From assembly GCA_028023455.1 (NCBI GenBank), contig JAQFVV010000020.1:12560385-12624384 (forward strand): DNA of 64,000 bases. The letters run 5' to 3'. Every line of letters begins with the position of its first letter. Within the stretch, counting starts at the first letter, position 1. The position numbers and the translations under genes are program-made. This DNA comes from Epiperipatus broadwayi (taxonomy: Eukaryota > Onychophora > Udeonychophora > Euonychophora > Peripatidae). Of this stretch, positions 12,425 through 23,737 are shown piece after piece. The notes below the pieces were generated by a model. That model worked only from the letters and a program-made list of their open reading frames with translations. It did no database searches and had not been told where the DNA came from.

Positions 12425-12795
12425 AACTGAAACACAGGCTTATTATATATCCACCTGTGTCTATATATATAATATATAGAGTACATGAGCACAGACTTTC
12501 ACACAACCCACAATGCTCCACTCTATCTAATAACACCGATACACTTAAGCACATATATGCTGAAAAGATAAATAATCACCAATCTACGTGTTTCATGCTA
12601 AACCAGAAATCATCAGTTGGTCCAGATTATCATCTCCCACACATATATACTATAAGTGCTCAGATATATATTAAGATAGACAATCTTCATACTTTAATGG
12701 ACAGGCTCCAATGTACTACACACTCCAACTCTTCAACCGTCCATCCAATTGAAAATCTGATGATGGAATGCTCGAAGGCCACTCTGAGGCTGAGA
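12425..12795 (-). mobile_element. Family F hammerhead element, copy F1
   Basis: Shares long segments with 63111-63989: 'aggcttattatat', 'cagactttcacac', 'gataaataatcaccaat', 'cagttggtccagattatca' and 'aaaatctgatgatgga'. Orientation is minus relative to the copies at 40.6 and 59.2 kb. It carries a partly decayed hammerhead at 12579-12620. Ends are approximate and no duplication was found. Confidence 0.75.
12579..12620 (-). ncRNA. Hammerhead ribozyme (family F), stem II weakened
   Basis: On the minus strand: GACCAA, CTGATGA (12616-12610), a partly paired stem II with the family loop GGTT, GAAA (12594-12591), CACGTA, then TTGG. Core nucleotides are intact. Stem II has lost several pairs relative to the copies at 40883 and 59250, and two extra bases lie between the cleavage triplet and TTGG. 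Confidence 0.55.
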
Positions 12796-12869
12796 TTGAT
12801 AAATTTTAATTTTGTTCTCAAAATTGTTTTAAAATTTAGGAGAATACATGTTTTTTTTTTATAACTAAT

Positions 12870-14000
12870 ATATTTTCATAATATATTGTAAGTAGAACTA
12901 AAGATTATAACATATATCGTGTGATTTTCAGCTTAATTTCACTAGCTGGAAAATGTGGAATATATATATATTGCTTGCAGATGGCATGAGATTTTTATTT
13001 AAAAAAAATAAAAAATTATATGACTTTCTAGTTTAAATTTAACATTTGCATGAGCAACAGCAATCTATTATAATATCAGTCTACTCCAGTGCCATCTATG
13101 TAAAAATGAGGAACAGTATTGGTAACTACATCCCCAGAATAATTTTTGTCCTTTGCACTTTATTAGCAAATCACATAATTATCAGTAATAAACATTAATA
13201 GACAGAATTGAAGCTAAATTAATTATACAGGTGCTTCTAAAATAGAAGATCCTATTTTTGCTTAATTTCCAAATCATATATATTAGTTTGAAAAGTAAAA
13301 AACCATGTGCCTCAAAGACTTTTCTATACTAAATTCTGATGTATTGATATGCATTATTTAATTGAATAGAAGAATGTCAGTTTCAATAGTTAATTTCCCT
13401 GGAGTAAGTTCACCAAAGTCTTTTCAATTGCTCAAACATCATATGAACTTTTTGAGTAATGCACCATTCGATTGGTTTTCATTTATTGATTACTTTAATT
13501 GATTTTATGGACTCTATGTTCTTTAGTAAAATGGCAGAATTCGAGATCTCTCACTTCAGTTATCAAATCTTTTTTGAATTTCTAGTCAATAAAAAACTCA
13601 AATTATTATTATTTATTGTTGACTTTATATATAAAATAATAATATCCTTATACTTTCTAATCTTTTTAAATAAATAAAAAACAAATAATTTTTTATAGTC
13701 GTTGAATGAGATATGTTCCATATTAAATTACAAAAGTCATAATGCCTTTTATTAAATATATATATCAAAAACTAAATTTTAATGTGCCAATTTAATATAG
13801 ATTGAAGGTTTAATATTTTTTAAGCTTTATCCTGATTTTATAAATTCATATTGTGTTAAAAGTTAGAGAACTTTTGAATGAAATTGAAGGTAATTATATT
13901 GATGAACTTGTTTAGGATTTAATTTTAATTTTTTAAGCTATCCAGTTCTATTGGTATCCTGATGTGAAGAGAATGGTGTGTAAGAAGCCTGTAGGTAGAT
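12870..14000. other. No gene recognised
   Basis: AT-rich sequence with no supported element. Confidence 0.5.
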
Positions 14001-14009
14001 TCAGTATAG

Positions 14010-14408
14010 CAGGGGTCCCCGACCCTATGCCCATGGGTACCATGGCGCCCCAGACCATTTTACGTGTGCCCGCCACTATCTAAACATGATAAAAAAAATT
14101 ATTTATCTTATACAAATAAATTTAATTTTTTATATTTCTTATAAATTATTGTATTATATTGTAATCAAATTGTAGGGCATATTATACTTTTACAGTGTAA
14201 AAATATAAACGTTAATTATATGTTAAAATTTTATTTTTGAATTAAATATTTTTTTGTACATTATGTGTATTATTAACAATATCCAACTATAAATTTATAC
14301 TGAAAAAATAAATAGTGCCCACCATCTGGTTGAAAAAATAAATGGTGCCCGCCACCTGGCAGGTATTATAGAATGTGCTCTTAAGTGCAAAAAGGTTGGG
14401 GACCCCTG
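14010..14408. mobile_element. Non-autonomous hAT transposon with exact 8-bp duplication
   Basis: Terminal inverted repeats CAGGGGTCCCCGACC and (reverse complement of right end) CAGGGGTCCCCAACC bound 399 bp. The flanks are a perfect 8-bp direct repeat, cagtatag, at 14002-14009 and 14409-14416; 8-bp duplications with CA-G-rich termini are the hAT signature. The interior is AT-rich with GC-rich subterminal zones (the repeated 'gtgcccgccac' type phrase) and has no transposase frame. The perfect duplication suggests a fairly recent insertion. Confidence 0.93.
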
Positions 14409-14419
14409 CAGTATAGGAT

Positions 14420-15002
14420 GATGTAACCAGTTTTATTGCTGAAAATTTAATAAAATTGATGATTGAATTTGTATATTATACTCTATTTCTTAAACTGTCA
14501 AAGAGAAACTATTAATAATATTGTTTACATATTCATTCTAGTATTCTGATAGTATTATTAAGATAAAAAAAATTAAAGTTTTAAGTTATGAATTCTATTT
14601 TTCATATTAATAAGTGTATGTGGATAATAAAATATTAATATAAATGAAGCATAAATTAATTCGTTTTGTAGAAAATATCTTAAATCATTCCATAATAATA
14701 TATTTTTAATATTATGTGTTATCACATATTTCTGATGTAAATATTAAAAGTTGCCATGTTATTTTATGGGAGAGACTGGTGCTAATTTCCATGGTGACCT
14801 AATAAGATCCCTATTTCTGGATATAATAATGTATAGCAATGAAATAGTTGGATGCATTGTCTGTACACTCATATTACATATATATATATATATCTTGGAT
14901 ACATGGGTGTAGTAAATGCATATTTCATATAGTTGATTACCATTCTTGGGTTATGGCATCTGCAAAAAGTCAAAGAATCAACTGTGAATGAAAGAAGATT
15001 AC
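14420..15002. other. No gene recognised; short (AT)n at 14877-14893
   Basis: AT-rich spacer between the hAT element and the family A copy, including a short AT dinucleotide run. Confidence 0.5.
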
Positions 15003-15016
15003 TGCTATTGAAATTA

Positions 15017-15345
15017 CATCACTTTATCACTGTTTCTTATGTTACTCATAACTGTTATTAAAACAGGCAAAACTCTCCATACAGTAGTGCCACTCAGTGC
15101 AAGCCAGGTTAGTTAAGTAAAGATAAAAGGTGGCTGCTGGAGGGTTGCATTAAATCCTAAGTTTTAGGTGCAGTGCTCTCAGTTCCAAGACTCCTCACTG
15201 ATGACAACCACAAGCTAGAAACTAGTCTGGGGATATTGGTTGAGTATGCATTAAATAGGGATTTTATGCAGGTCTTCTGGAATCCATTGATTACTCTAGC
15301 TTGCACTGAGTGGCTCTACTGTATGGAGAGTTTTACCTGTTTTAA
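15017..15345 (+). mobile_element. Family A hammerhead element, copy A2
   Basis: A 329-bp element bounded by a perfect 14-bp direct repeat, tgctattgaaatta (15003-15016 and 15346-15359). Its left end is the minus-strand terminal segment 'aaaactctccatacagtag', its right end the plus-strand mirror 'tactgtatggagagtttta', so the ends are inverted copies of each other. Between them is plus-strand family A sequence with a hammerhead at 15185-15239. Confidence 0.9.
15185..15239 (+). ncRNA. Hammerhead ribozyme (family A), core intact, stem II degraded
   Basis: CCAA and TCCTCA (stem I, 5' side), CTGATGA at 15198-15204, GAAA at 15218-15221, CTAGTC ending in the GUC cleavage triplet, then TGGGGA and TTGG (stem I, 3' side). 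Stem II reads AACCACAAGCT in place of GGCCACAAGCC, so it is nearly unpaired. Confidence 0.6.
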
Positions 15346-15534
15346 TGCTATTGAAATTAATTTAAAAATAAGATTTGTAAAAATGAAATGCCAAAAAAAT
15401 GGCTGTCTTAATAATGGTCTGATATAAAACTTGTTTATAAGGTGAACCAAATAAAGTAAACAACTCTAATAGGAAGAGTATTTAATATATTGTAATTAAA
15501 TCCAAAAGTAGAAAATATGTTTTCACTGACAATA

Positions 15535-17160
15535 TAAATCATTGTCATTTTCAACCATCATTGATCCATTGCAAGATAAATATTTCAAGTTTAATACTGT
15601 TTCTACATTCAATCGCCTTTCTTTTTTACTCCCCACCAATTCCACCCATTCATCTCATATGATTTTTTCTAAGTCTTAGAATCTTTTGGAATCCAGTTTA
15701 AGACTTTGACTGTTCGTCTGTTATCATCTACACTGGAAATATATCTAGCCCATCTCTATTTCAGTATCCTAATTCTTTCTTTGCTGTCAATAATTTCTGT
15801 TTGTTTTCTCAATCAAATATTCCAGTTTTGATCATTATTGTTACACCCATCATACATTTTGCCATATTTCATTAAGTGATTCGAATTCTTTGCTTCACAC
15901 TTTCTTTCATCTTGAATAGAATAAGTTCGACATTATGACTATCCGTATGTTTGTACATAATGAATAATAAGCCATAATGTTTAAACTATTATCTTGATTA
16001 CAACATGTTTTTCTTAAAAGTATATGATATTCAATAGTAAATTGTATTTAAAACCTACCACAAATTCTGAAGTTAGCATGCATGTAGTTGTGAAAAGTAT
16101 TTATGCTGTGAATATAGCAATATTGCTTGAAATGATTGATATAAACATTCTGTAAATTCAATTATTTAATATTCTGATGATTTAATTTCAGACATTATTT
16201 GCTTGTATTGTTTAGCAATATCCACGTTTTGCTACTTGAAAGAAAAATTTATTATTTCTTAATATATTTATATTTCTTTGTTCAATAATTTCTTAACTGT
16301 AACTGATGTAAATATATTAAATGCAAATTTGAGTATTTATTTATTTTTCATTTCAGCATATGTTAGTAATAAACATATATCTTTATTACATTTGAACTAT
16401 ATTGTAATTTTTTAATTGCTGTTTCCACAAGGTTAAGTTGTCCAAATTTCATATCCATAAATAAGATCTAATAAAACATATCTATTAAAATTTTTTATTT
16501 CAAACTCATAGATATCTCTTCTTTTAATATTAAATTGTTTCTACAAAGATTCCATTCAAGTTTAATTTTGTTTTATTTCATCCATTAAGTTTCCATCTTT
16601 AGAAAGAATGTCAACAAATATTTATGCATATTAACTTTTATCAATCTTTAATTTATTCTTCTGAGAAAATTAGTTGAATGATATCTTTGTCTATTTAGTA
16701 CTTATTTTTAATCCTACTTTCTTAGTTTCATTTGAAAACTGTTGCAACATTTTCTGAAATTCTAAAATATTTGAACAAACAATCTCAACATCTGCAAAAT
16801 CTAAATGGTAAATAATTTCTATGTATTTTATTCATTAATTTGCCCATTTTAAACCACAAAATAATTCTTTTAAAACTTCTCTAAAAAGTTTTGGAGATAT
16901 GGAATGATCTTTTGTATATTTTTTTCAATATTAAACTTTTAATCTGTTCATGTAATATAATTACTATTATAGCATTTTGATAAATATTCTTTAGAATAGG
17001 ACATCATTTTGGCTTTATATCACAGTCCAAAGCTTAAAATCACTCTTGAAATGCAGATAATCAAATATATTTTTATAATCTACACATCCAAAGCAATATT
17101 TATTACACCTTTCTATAATGTCTCTCAATACTTGGATGTGATACATTGTTTGCCAGGTTG
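15535..17160 (-). pseudogene. RTE-type LINE relic, 3' half (RT to tail), minus strand
   Basis: Minus-strand RTE remnant. Around 16810-16740 the reading HLDFADVEIV followed by LQQFSNETKKVGLKIS matches the RTE block HLRFADDIVL...L-x-x-x-SxKVGLKIN, with the second catalytic Asp changed to Val. Near 17130 TIDHIQVLRDIIERC and FVDYKNIFDY-like sequence match the preceding RT blocks. The 3' end near 15540 has the family tail. The upstream half continues at 20936, on the far side of an inserted LINE. Confidence 0.8.
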
Positions 17161-17168
17161 TTCTTTTA
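17161..17168. repeat. Target-site duplication of the inserted LINE (left copy)
   Basis: ttctttta here and again at 20928-20935 brackets the LINE that splits the RTE relic. Joining the two sides restores the RTE order, with the NQPKEQAGF-type block spanning the junction. Confidence 0.7.
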
Positions 17169-17319
17169 TTTTAAAATAAATTTATTAAACATAGCAATAT
17201 ACAGTTAAACTTTATAAAAAATTACATAACATTCAGTATGAAACTCGTTATGGCAAAAAAGAGAAGACAAAAAAGTTACTTGAAAAAGGTTAATGCAGAG
17301 AAAAGGATATCTTAATAAG

Positions 17320-18090
17320 ACTAAGAGGAAAATGAAACTATCATCCAAGTATCATCATGTAGAGTCACACGTGAAAGCACAGAGTCTCGCTCCTTGACCT
17401 GGTCAAGGAGCTTGATAAAGACAGTTAAAGCCGAGTTCTGAGAATGACCAAAGATGAGCCTGCAATGTGTCAACCATAAAGAAAATATAAGAAAGATGGA
17501 TAATCTCATTGCCACAAAAGAACCCTCTTGAGAGTATTACAAACAGAAAGAGCATCCCTAAAATCCAGAAAAACATTAGCAACAATGAAGTCCCTAATCG
17601 ACTTAAGAGCAGGACAAATATAAAAAATGTGTGGTATTGTTTCATCATACAATCTACACAACTGACACTAAAATGAAATCCTAACAAAAACCTCTATTGG
17701 CCACTAAAAAATAACTTGTTGGGAGAGCATTTATATTCAGTTTAAGTACAAAATCAACATGTCTTGCTTCAATGAAAAGAAGTTTCATTTTACACAACAG
17801 AGCTTTATTTGAAACACCTAATGAAGTCATGAGAGGAGTATGATGTGGAAATTTCAATTTGTAAACATTCCAGAATGTCAACTTCCCACCAAGCACAACT
17901 TGAATCGAGAGTATCGACTTAATAACCGACTTCCATAAATCAGCAATCCAATAACTTGAAAATGGAGGCAGCATATTTGTGGAATCAATAACCAAAGGAA
18001 GAGATAACTTAGTAACTTGTATTAGGTGGGATTTAGGTGCTTCTTCTAGACCTACTCCATTAATGATTGATATAGGAAATAAGGTTCTGG
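17320..18090 (-). pseudogene. LINE C-terminal domain with zinc knuckle (relic)
   Basis: Minus-strand coding relic. Without stops from about 18090 it reads ...FPISIINGVGLEEAP..., then MLPPFSSYWIADLWKSV, and after a frameshift a C-x-x-C...H-x-x-x-x-C block (C-LCDETIPHIFYIC type, around 17650-17610) typical of LINE C-termini. It is followed by ...VANVFLDFRDALSV. The frames covering 17321-17995 are broken pieces of this one region. Confidence 0.6.
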
Positions 18091-18094
18091 CCCT

Positions 18095-18790
18095 ATTATG
18101 TTGCTTGAATTATATAATCATTTTAAAACTAAACTTCAAATGTTGCCTTTTAGAATTGGTGACATCTGGAATGAATCTGAGCTTGATTCTAGTCATAATA
18201 TAACTGAAACTATGATTATTCAAAAATTAAATTATTTTCCAGAGAGTATTCATCCTGATATTCATAATATTCCCAGGTTTGTCTTTCTTCATCTTTCATT
18301 CTTTATAGTTCAAATAATTTGTAATATGGTTGATATTAAATCCTTCTCCATTATCTAATATTTGTCCTATTTCTATGACATCTCTGTTAATAAAGACTAT
18401 TGAATCTATTGTTAAAGATCATATACAGAATAATATTTATATTCATTTATCCAAATTTCAATTTGCAAAGAAAGGTCATTCAACAACTGAAGCTGTCCAC
18501 CTTTTCTTTCTTCTTATTGAGTATATCAGGTGCCATAATAAATCAAAACCTGTGGTCATTCAGCTGGACTTTACATCAGCCTTTGATTATGTTTTGCCTT
18601 CTGTTTTGTTTCAGTCTCTTCAGGACTATCAGGTTTCCACTCCATATGTCTGTATTATAGCCAATCTTCTACTTAACAGGTCCATCTTTACTTCATTGAA
18701 TGGTAAACTTACAGATGGTTTTCATCCACATCTTTCAGTGCTGCAAGGATCTCCTCATTATGTTTTATTACATATCTAAATCCTTTACTT
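18095..18790 (+). pseudogene. LINE reverse transcriptase fragment, inverted relative to its element
   Basis: Plus-strand frame 18330-18779 reads ISMTSLLIKTIESIVKDHI, then FQFAKKGHSTTEAVHLFF, then VVIQLDFTSAFDYV, then GKLTDGFHPHLSVLQGSP. These match RT blocks PISLTS-x-x-K-x-E, Q-x-GF-x-x-xSTxxA, LDxxxAFD (catalytic Asp block) and GV-x-QGSP of CR1/Jockey-type enzymes. The segment ends at the QGSP block; the YADD block is absent. A linker with ELYNHFKTKLQMLPF lies upstream in the same direction. Confidence 0.75.
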
Positions 18791-18825
18791 TTACAGATAG
18801 AATCTAAACTGCCTGGTATTTCCTA

Positions 18826-19800
18826 CTATTGAAGAAATATCTGTAATGGTTTAATAGCCAGATAAGGAGCAAGAGATTTCTGTATATCATGATACTGCAC
18901 CTTAAGTTGCATAATATTTTCTATAATAGAGTTAAAAGAAGAAAGTTTAGAAAGTCTGGAGGCAATATAATCCAATTGCTTAAGTAAAAACTTTGGACCT
19001 CTTGTATTCCTAGTATAAGAATTTAATAAGAGATTTGAGAATACCAATAAAAGAAGACCATGCCGATATGGCAGGTAACGAAAGAATATCCATTTTTCTA
19101 AAAAGAATATATGCCTCTGAGAAAATTGAAGCAGGAGCTGTTAGTCTATTTAAGAGTCTTATTTTAAGAGAACTATGAGACTGAGCAACAAATGAAGTGT
19201 CAATCAACAATGAAACATGCATAGCCAAATGATCTGAGAAAGGAATAACCTGAAGCTTTGCTTCAATATCATGATTAAGTTCAGGAGAATAGTAAAAAAG
19301 ATCAATTAAAAAAATAGGGTGACAAGTATAAGAAGAGAAAGCATTAAGAAGAAATCATTCTTCATCAAATAAAAATACTCTATTAAAAATGTAGGAATTT
19401 ATTATTAAAATGCATGTAAGACATATTGAAATCATCAAGAAATATAGTTGGATAAGAATTAGAAGACAAAAGAGAATTAATTTTATTAAATGTAGAATGA
19501 GCAAAAAGGAACTCACTCTTAACATATAAATAAATGATATTCAGAGTAAAACTTCCAAATGTAATATTTATCATTAAAAAATCATGATCTAAGTGCATAA
19601 TCCTTAGATCATTATAAGCAAGATGCTTACTGACAAGCAATGTGACATCAGATGAAGCAGATATATTAGGAACATAATGAAATGAACCAAGATTTTGCAT
19701 TAAATCATGAATTCGATGTGTAGCTTCATTTCTCCAAAGCAAGCATTATGAAGATCACATTTCTGAAGCCAATCCATTATAGCATAAACTCTAGAAATAG
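18826..19800 (-). pseudogene. LINE EEP endonuclease relic
   Basis: Minus strand. The frame 19742-19383 reads SASSDVTLLVSKHLAYND, then LMINITFGSFTLNIIYLYV, then IFLDDFNMSYM. This follows the order of an apurinic endonuclease domain: R-GGV-x-LLVS, the beta-strand 'xIYxxP' region and the GDFN catalytic motif (here DDFN). The frame at 19047-18826 is the downstream linker towards RT. Frames are broken. Confidence 0.65.
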
Positions 19801-19872
19801 AATTCAAACCTCTAACACTAACAGCAGTAATGTTAAGCAATATAATTATAAAAACATATAAATGAAAAGATA

Positions 19873-20927
19873 TTAACGCGAATCATCTGTGAAGAATTCA
19901 GGTGTAAGTTTAATTTGTGAATTGGAATCAGAAGTATGATGTATTTGAGATGAAGGACGATTATTTAAAGTAACAATAGAATAATTTTGATAAGAATAGG
20001 GCAACGAAAGAGCTAACTGCTGAGAACTTTTGTCTTCCGACCATTTACTTTTTTTATTATCCTTTTTCTTAGAACTCTTTGAACATCCAGTTGACTTACT
20101 TTTCAAGACAGAGGGTGCAGTATCAGAATCAGGATTAGAAAAACTTCTATCATCCAGCTGTAACCTGAAGAATCATAAATCTTCCTTTTATTATTGGAAG
20201 AACTTATATCAGTTGTAAGTGCTTGACCTTGCAAAGAGCAACCAAGAATAGACTGAGTACTAAAGTTACTCTTCTTCAATAACATATTCCCATCTTGAAC
20301 TGTACAAGAGGAGTCAACTGCTGATTGAGTAATATTATTCAGAATAGAATGCCGAGCAGAAGAATTATTATTAAAAACTAATGAATCAACAGACTTACCA
20401 ACCTTCTTACTTAAATTAGTAGAAACTTGTAATGGAGATGATAGAATAACATCAGACTGTTGCTTAGTATATGTTCACTCAAATGCTGCACTTGCAATTC
20501 TTGCAAAACATTAAGACTACATCTGTGAGTATGTGTCTTCTTAAGCTTACAAACATTACAAAACCTATTTTGGACAATCTTTAACAAGATAAGTCCTCTC
20601 CCTACAAACAAAACATTGAAGTTGTAAGCCTATGATAGAGATAAAGATTGGACATTTATCTGCCTCTAAAGTAGATGGAATATCAACCAAAGCAAGACCT
20701 TTATTCAACTTTAAAGTAAAAGCAGCTGTGTTCATCAGTAACTCTAAACCAGATTTTTTTCTCAGTAAGATATTTAAATTGAGTTATCTCACCTAAATTA
20801 AAAAATAGCCTCTGAAGATCCTTAGCCTCAAAATTAAAATAATAATTTCTCATAAGACCAAAAGTCAACCTAGGCCTATCCATGTCATTAACAACCAAAA
20901 ATTTATGATTCAATAAAGGCTGCTGTC
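19873..20927 (-). pseudogene. LINE ORF1 relic (RRM-like domain plus zinc knuckles)
   Basis: Minus strand. From the insertion edge the frame reads LLNHKFLVVNDMDRPRLTFG and DLQRLFFNLGEITQFKYL; the latter resembles the RNP2-helix part of an RRM-like nucleic-acid-binding fold. A Cys-rich part follows (CFVCRE..., FCNVCKLKKTHTHRC across two frames), then a Ser/Lys-rich tail (frame 20106-19873). No start codon is present because the copy is 5' truncated exactly here. Domain names are inferred from pattern only. Confidence 0.5.
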
Positions 20928-20935
20928 TTCTTTTA

Positions 20936-21560
20936 GTTGGCTGAATCCAAAGTTTGATGTAGATGAGTTGTAATTATCTTGGTAAAGATTTTGTATTGAA
21001 CTGATAAAAACTGACAGATCTGAAATTTCTAATATTTTTATTACCTTTCTTAAATATCAATATTTATATTGATTTTGCCAATTATTTGATATATCCTTAT
21101 TTTTTAGACATTTGCTATATAGTTTTGTCAACAATTTTTCTGTTTTGTCACCAGCTTCTTTTAAAATATCATTAATAATTCCATCAATTCCCAGAGTTTT
21201 CCCCTTCTTCATAGATCTAACTGCATGTTTCTCTTCTTCTTTTCAAATACTTGGCAATTCAGAAGATGTAGTTATTATAGAGAATTCTTTATTTTTTTGT
21301 ATATTATTGCTATACAATTCTTTATAGAATTATTTTATACATTACATTCCTTTAATTAATAATAGCTGCATCTTTTCTTTTGATGCTTAAATAACTTTTC
21401 TTTCAATAACAAGAAGTTGTTTATACTTTTGCAACTTTTATTTTCTTCTATAGCCTTTCTTTTCAATTCATAGTTATATTAACCATCTTTTATATCATTT
21501 ATAGAGGTCAGATATTCACTTCTTCTTAATGCTAAACCTGTTTCTGATCTAAAAACATTT
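20936..21560 (-). pseudogene. RTE-type LINE relic, 5' half of the split copy
   Basis: Minus strand reads, across frames, KKGKTLGIDGIINDILKEA then IFKKGNKNIRNFRSVSFYQF, corresponding to the RTE blocks L-KNGKAPGxDGI-x-x-E-LK and PLFKKGDKxxxxNYRxISLLS. The Cys-poor linker LRRSEYL lies upstream (about 21530). This is continuous with the RTE at 15535-17160 once the inserted LINE is removed. Confidence 0.75.
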
Positions 21561-21569
21561 CAAGATTCA

Positions 21570-22060
21570 CTCATACATATTCAAATTTTTAAAAATGGCA
21601 TAAGGCTCCCAATAATTTGTTATGTAAATCTAAGATATATTTATATGATAATTTAGATGTTATTGGATCACATGTTTGTAAGATGTATATACAAATCAGA
21701 TTGTGATAAGAGATGTCTGATCAGTTACAAAACTTGATAAATAATCTGTACTAAACCATTTGATGGCATAGTAGAAAGGTTGACTAATTTGTTTCCAGGT
21801 TGACTAATTTGTTTCCAAATTGTATTAAATGGCATAAGGTAGTTGGAGATTTGCTGTGAATTAATAAGTGAGATGTTTTGACTGATTCCATACCTTACAC
21901 ACAGTAATCTTTTTAGAAATTAAAGTTTAAATGTATGGGTATAAAAAAATATTGCAATTCAAATAATTATTCTTACACTTTTTTCAGTAAAATCTTTTTA
22001 TTATTATTATTACAGTTTCAACCACACCATGCAGTCTACATCAGATCTACAAAATTCAAA
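21570..22060. other. No gene recognised
   Basis: AT-rich sequence; a short direct repeat 'ggttgactaatttgtttcca' occurs twice around 21778-21817. Confidence 0.5.
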
Positions 22061-22062
22061 TA

Positions 22063-22975
22063 CACCTGGGTCTCATTTTACACGATAGATAGGTTCCTCA
22101 GAAAATACGCGCAAACGAAATCCCACAAAAATAGACGTAACTTACATTGAAAAAGGGAGGGATGCGGTCTGTGATTTTTCAAAAGTCACGTAAAAGCAAA
22201 GCACCAACGTAAAATTACGTTCAAATTTGCACAAAAAAAAAATAAATAAGGAAATAAAATATGACTAATAAAAAATTTCAAATTTGAAAAAAATTGATAC
22301 AAGACAAAATTTTTTTAACTATAATATTTAATTTTATTCAAAATAATATATGTTTATGCATAATTTACAGTACAGTATTTTACACTTTTTTATACACGTT
22401 TTAATTATTATGATTTTCTGGTGATAACGTAATTAATCTTTGAGACGATGATTTTATTAATTGTTTATGAAGCTCGCTATATCCAGACATACAATCATTT
22501 AGCTCTCATTGGAATTTAAGAGCATGTTAATGATTAGTGTCATTAATAAGAAAATAATAATTGATTACGTTCATTTTTAAAAAGCAAAAACAGAATGTGA
22601 TTTCAAATGCTTATGTTCTTTTTTAAAAAGCAAAAACAGAATGTGATTTAAAATGAAAAATTAACATGCACAATGTTTGAACAAATTTACATTATAATCT
22701 TGTAAAATTTAATGTGTGTATACATAAAGTGTGGAAACCATGATTTTAATTTCATTATTGCATAAAATATTACTATTATAAAGCACTGAAAATATTGAAA
22801 TTACTAAAATGAAAGTCGAATTCCATAATGTGCTATTACTTTCAATATAACGTAAGAGCACGAAATTTATTATTTAAAGTAATAGCGCATTATCGGAAAT
22901 CAACTTCCGGTGAAACACGAATCGCGTAACTTCAAAATCGTGTTAAATAAGTCCGCGTAAAAAGAGACCCAGGTG
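22063..22975. mobile_element. Non-autonomous pogo/Tigger-like DNA transposon (TA duplication)
   Basis: Ends are CACCTGGGTCTC... and its exact inverted partner ...GAGACCCAGGTG, 913 bp apart, flanked on both sides by TA (22061-22062, 22976-22977). Sub-terminal sequence contains the CGCGTAA-type phrases (for example gcgtaacttcaaaatcg, gtccgcgtaa) seen in Tigger-like ends. The interior has no transposase frame but includes a 46-bp tandem pair around 22574-22652. Confidence 0.8.
22574..22652. repeat. Tandem pair, about 46-bp period
   Basis: The phrase 'aaaaagcaaaaacagaatg' occurs twice 46 bp apart inside the Tigger-like element. Confidence 0.8.
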
Positions 22976-22979
22976 TACA

Positions 22980-23720
22980 CATAACAATATAACCATTACA
23001 TAATACATTTCATATTTTATACAAATTTATCAATTCTCAAATTATTAATTTTCTATTAACTCTTAAAAAAAAGTAATCTTTAAAAATGTGTTGTAATATA
23101 AATAAGATTAGTGAATGTTCTTAATTCTTTGCAGATTATTAAAAATAAGGCTGACATGCTTAAATAAGATATTGATATCGGTGGCTTATTGAGATTAAAT
23201 ATATTAATTAAACCATTTTATTTGTTATCAACATTCATTTGTCAATTACATATCATGGAAGCATAAAAAAAATTTCTATTAACAATTAGGGTTGAAGATA
23301 GCAATCTATCTTAAATGCTTTTAATAAACCATGGCAAGCAAGCTTTTTGTATGTGTTTTACTGATCTTAAAATACTCAATGGGATAACAGTATTGATAAA
23401 AGGACTAATAAATAGATGTCTTTTTGAAATTTAATTGAAAAAAAAAGTAAGATTATATCATAATCAGATAGAAAAGTGTTCAAATTTTAAATATTGTCAT
23501 ATATTGTTGATAGAGTTTAAGACGCTAATTAAGAAAATTTGGTTATTAGCATTAATAATATTTTTAATATTTTTATTCCCACATTTAGAAAACTTTTTAG
23601 TTGGAATTATTTTTGTTTTCTAATATGATAAAATAAATGCTTATTATTAACATAATTGGAATTTTTATAATTTTTGAAACTGAATTTTTAATAAATTTGG
23701 TCTTATTAGGATTTAAGCCA
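22980..23720. other. No gene recognised
   Basis: AT-rich sequence between two mobile elements. Confidence 0.5.
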
Positions 23721-23737
23721 TTATTACAATGAGGGTT

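Larger units (their letters stand above)
17169..20927 (-). mobile_element. LINE with RRM-like/zinc-knuckle ORF1, inserted in RTE, RT segment inverted
   Basis: A 3.76-kb non-LTR retrotransposon on the minus strand, bounded by the 8-bp repeat ttctttta. Minus-strand order: ORF1 fragments (20927-19873), EEP endonuclease (about 19800-18826), then a plus-strand RT segment (about 18095-18790), then a minus-strand C-terminal part with zinc knuckle (18090-17320), then a 3' end with an AATAAA-like tail at 17169. It is 5' truncated inside ORF1, carries many stops and frameshifts, and the RT part with the catalytic YADD block is missing. The inverted RT segment is unusual (see findings). Confidence 0.75.

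Noticed and set aside
12755-12790. CTGATGATGG...CGAAGG as another hammerhead core in family F
   Set aside because: GAAG follows instead of GAAA, and no stem I or palindromic stem III can be formed; it recurs in other copies (37524, 63396) without GAAA.
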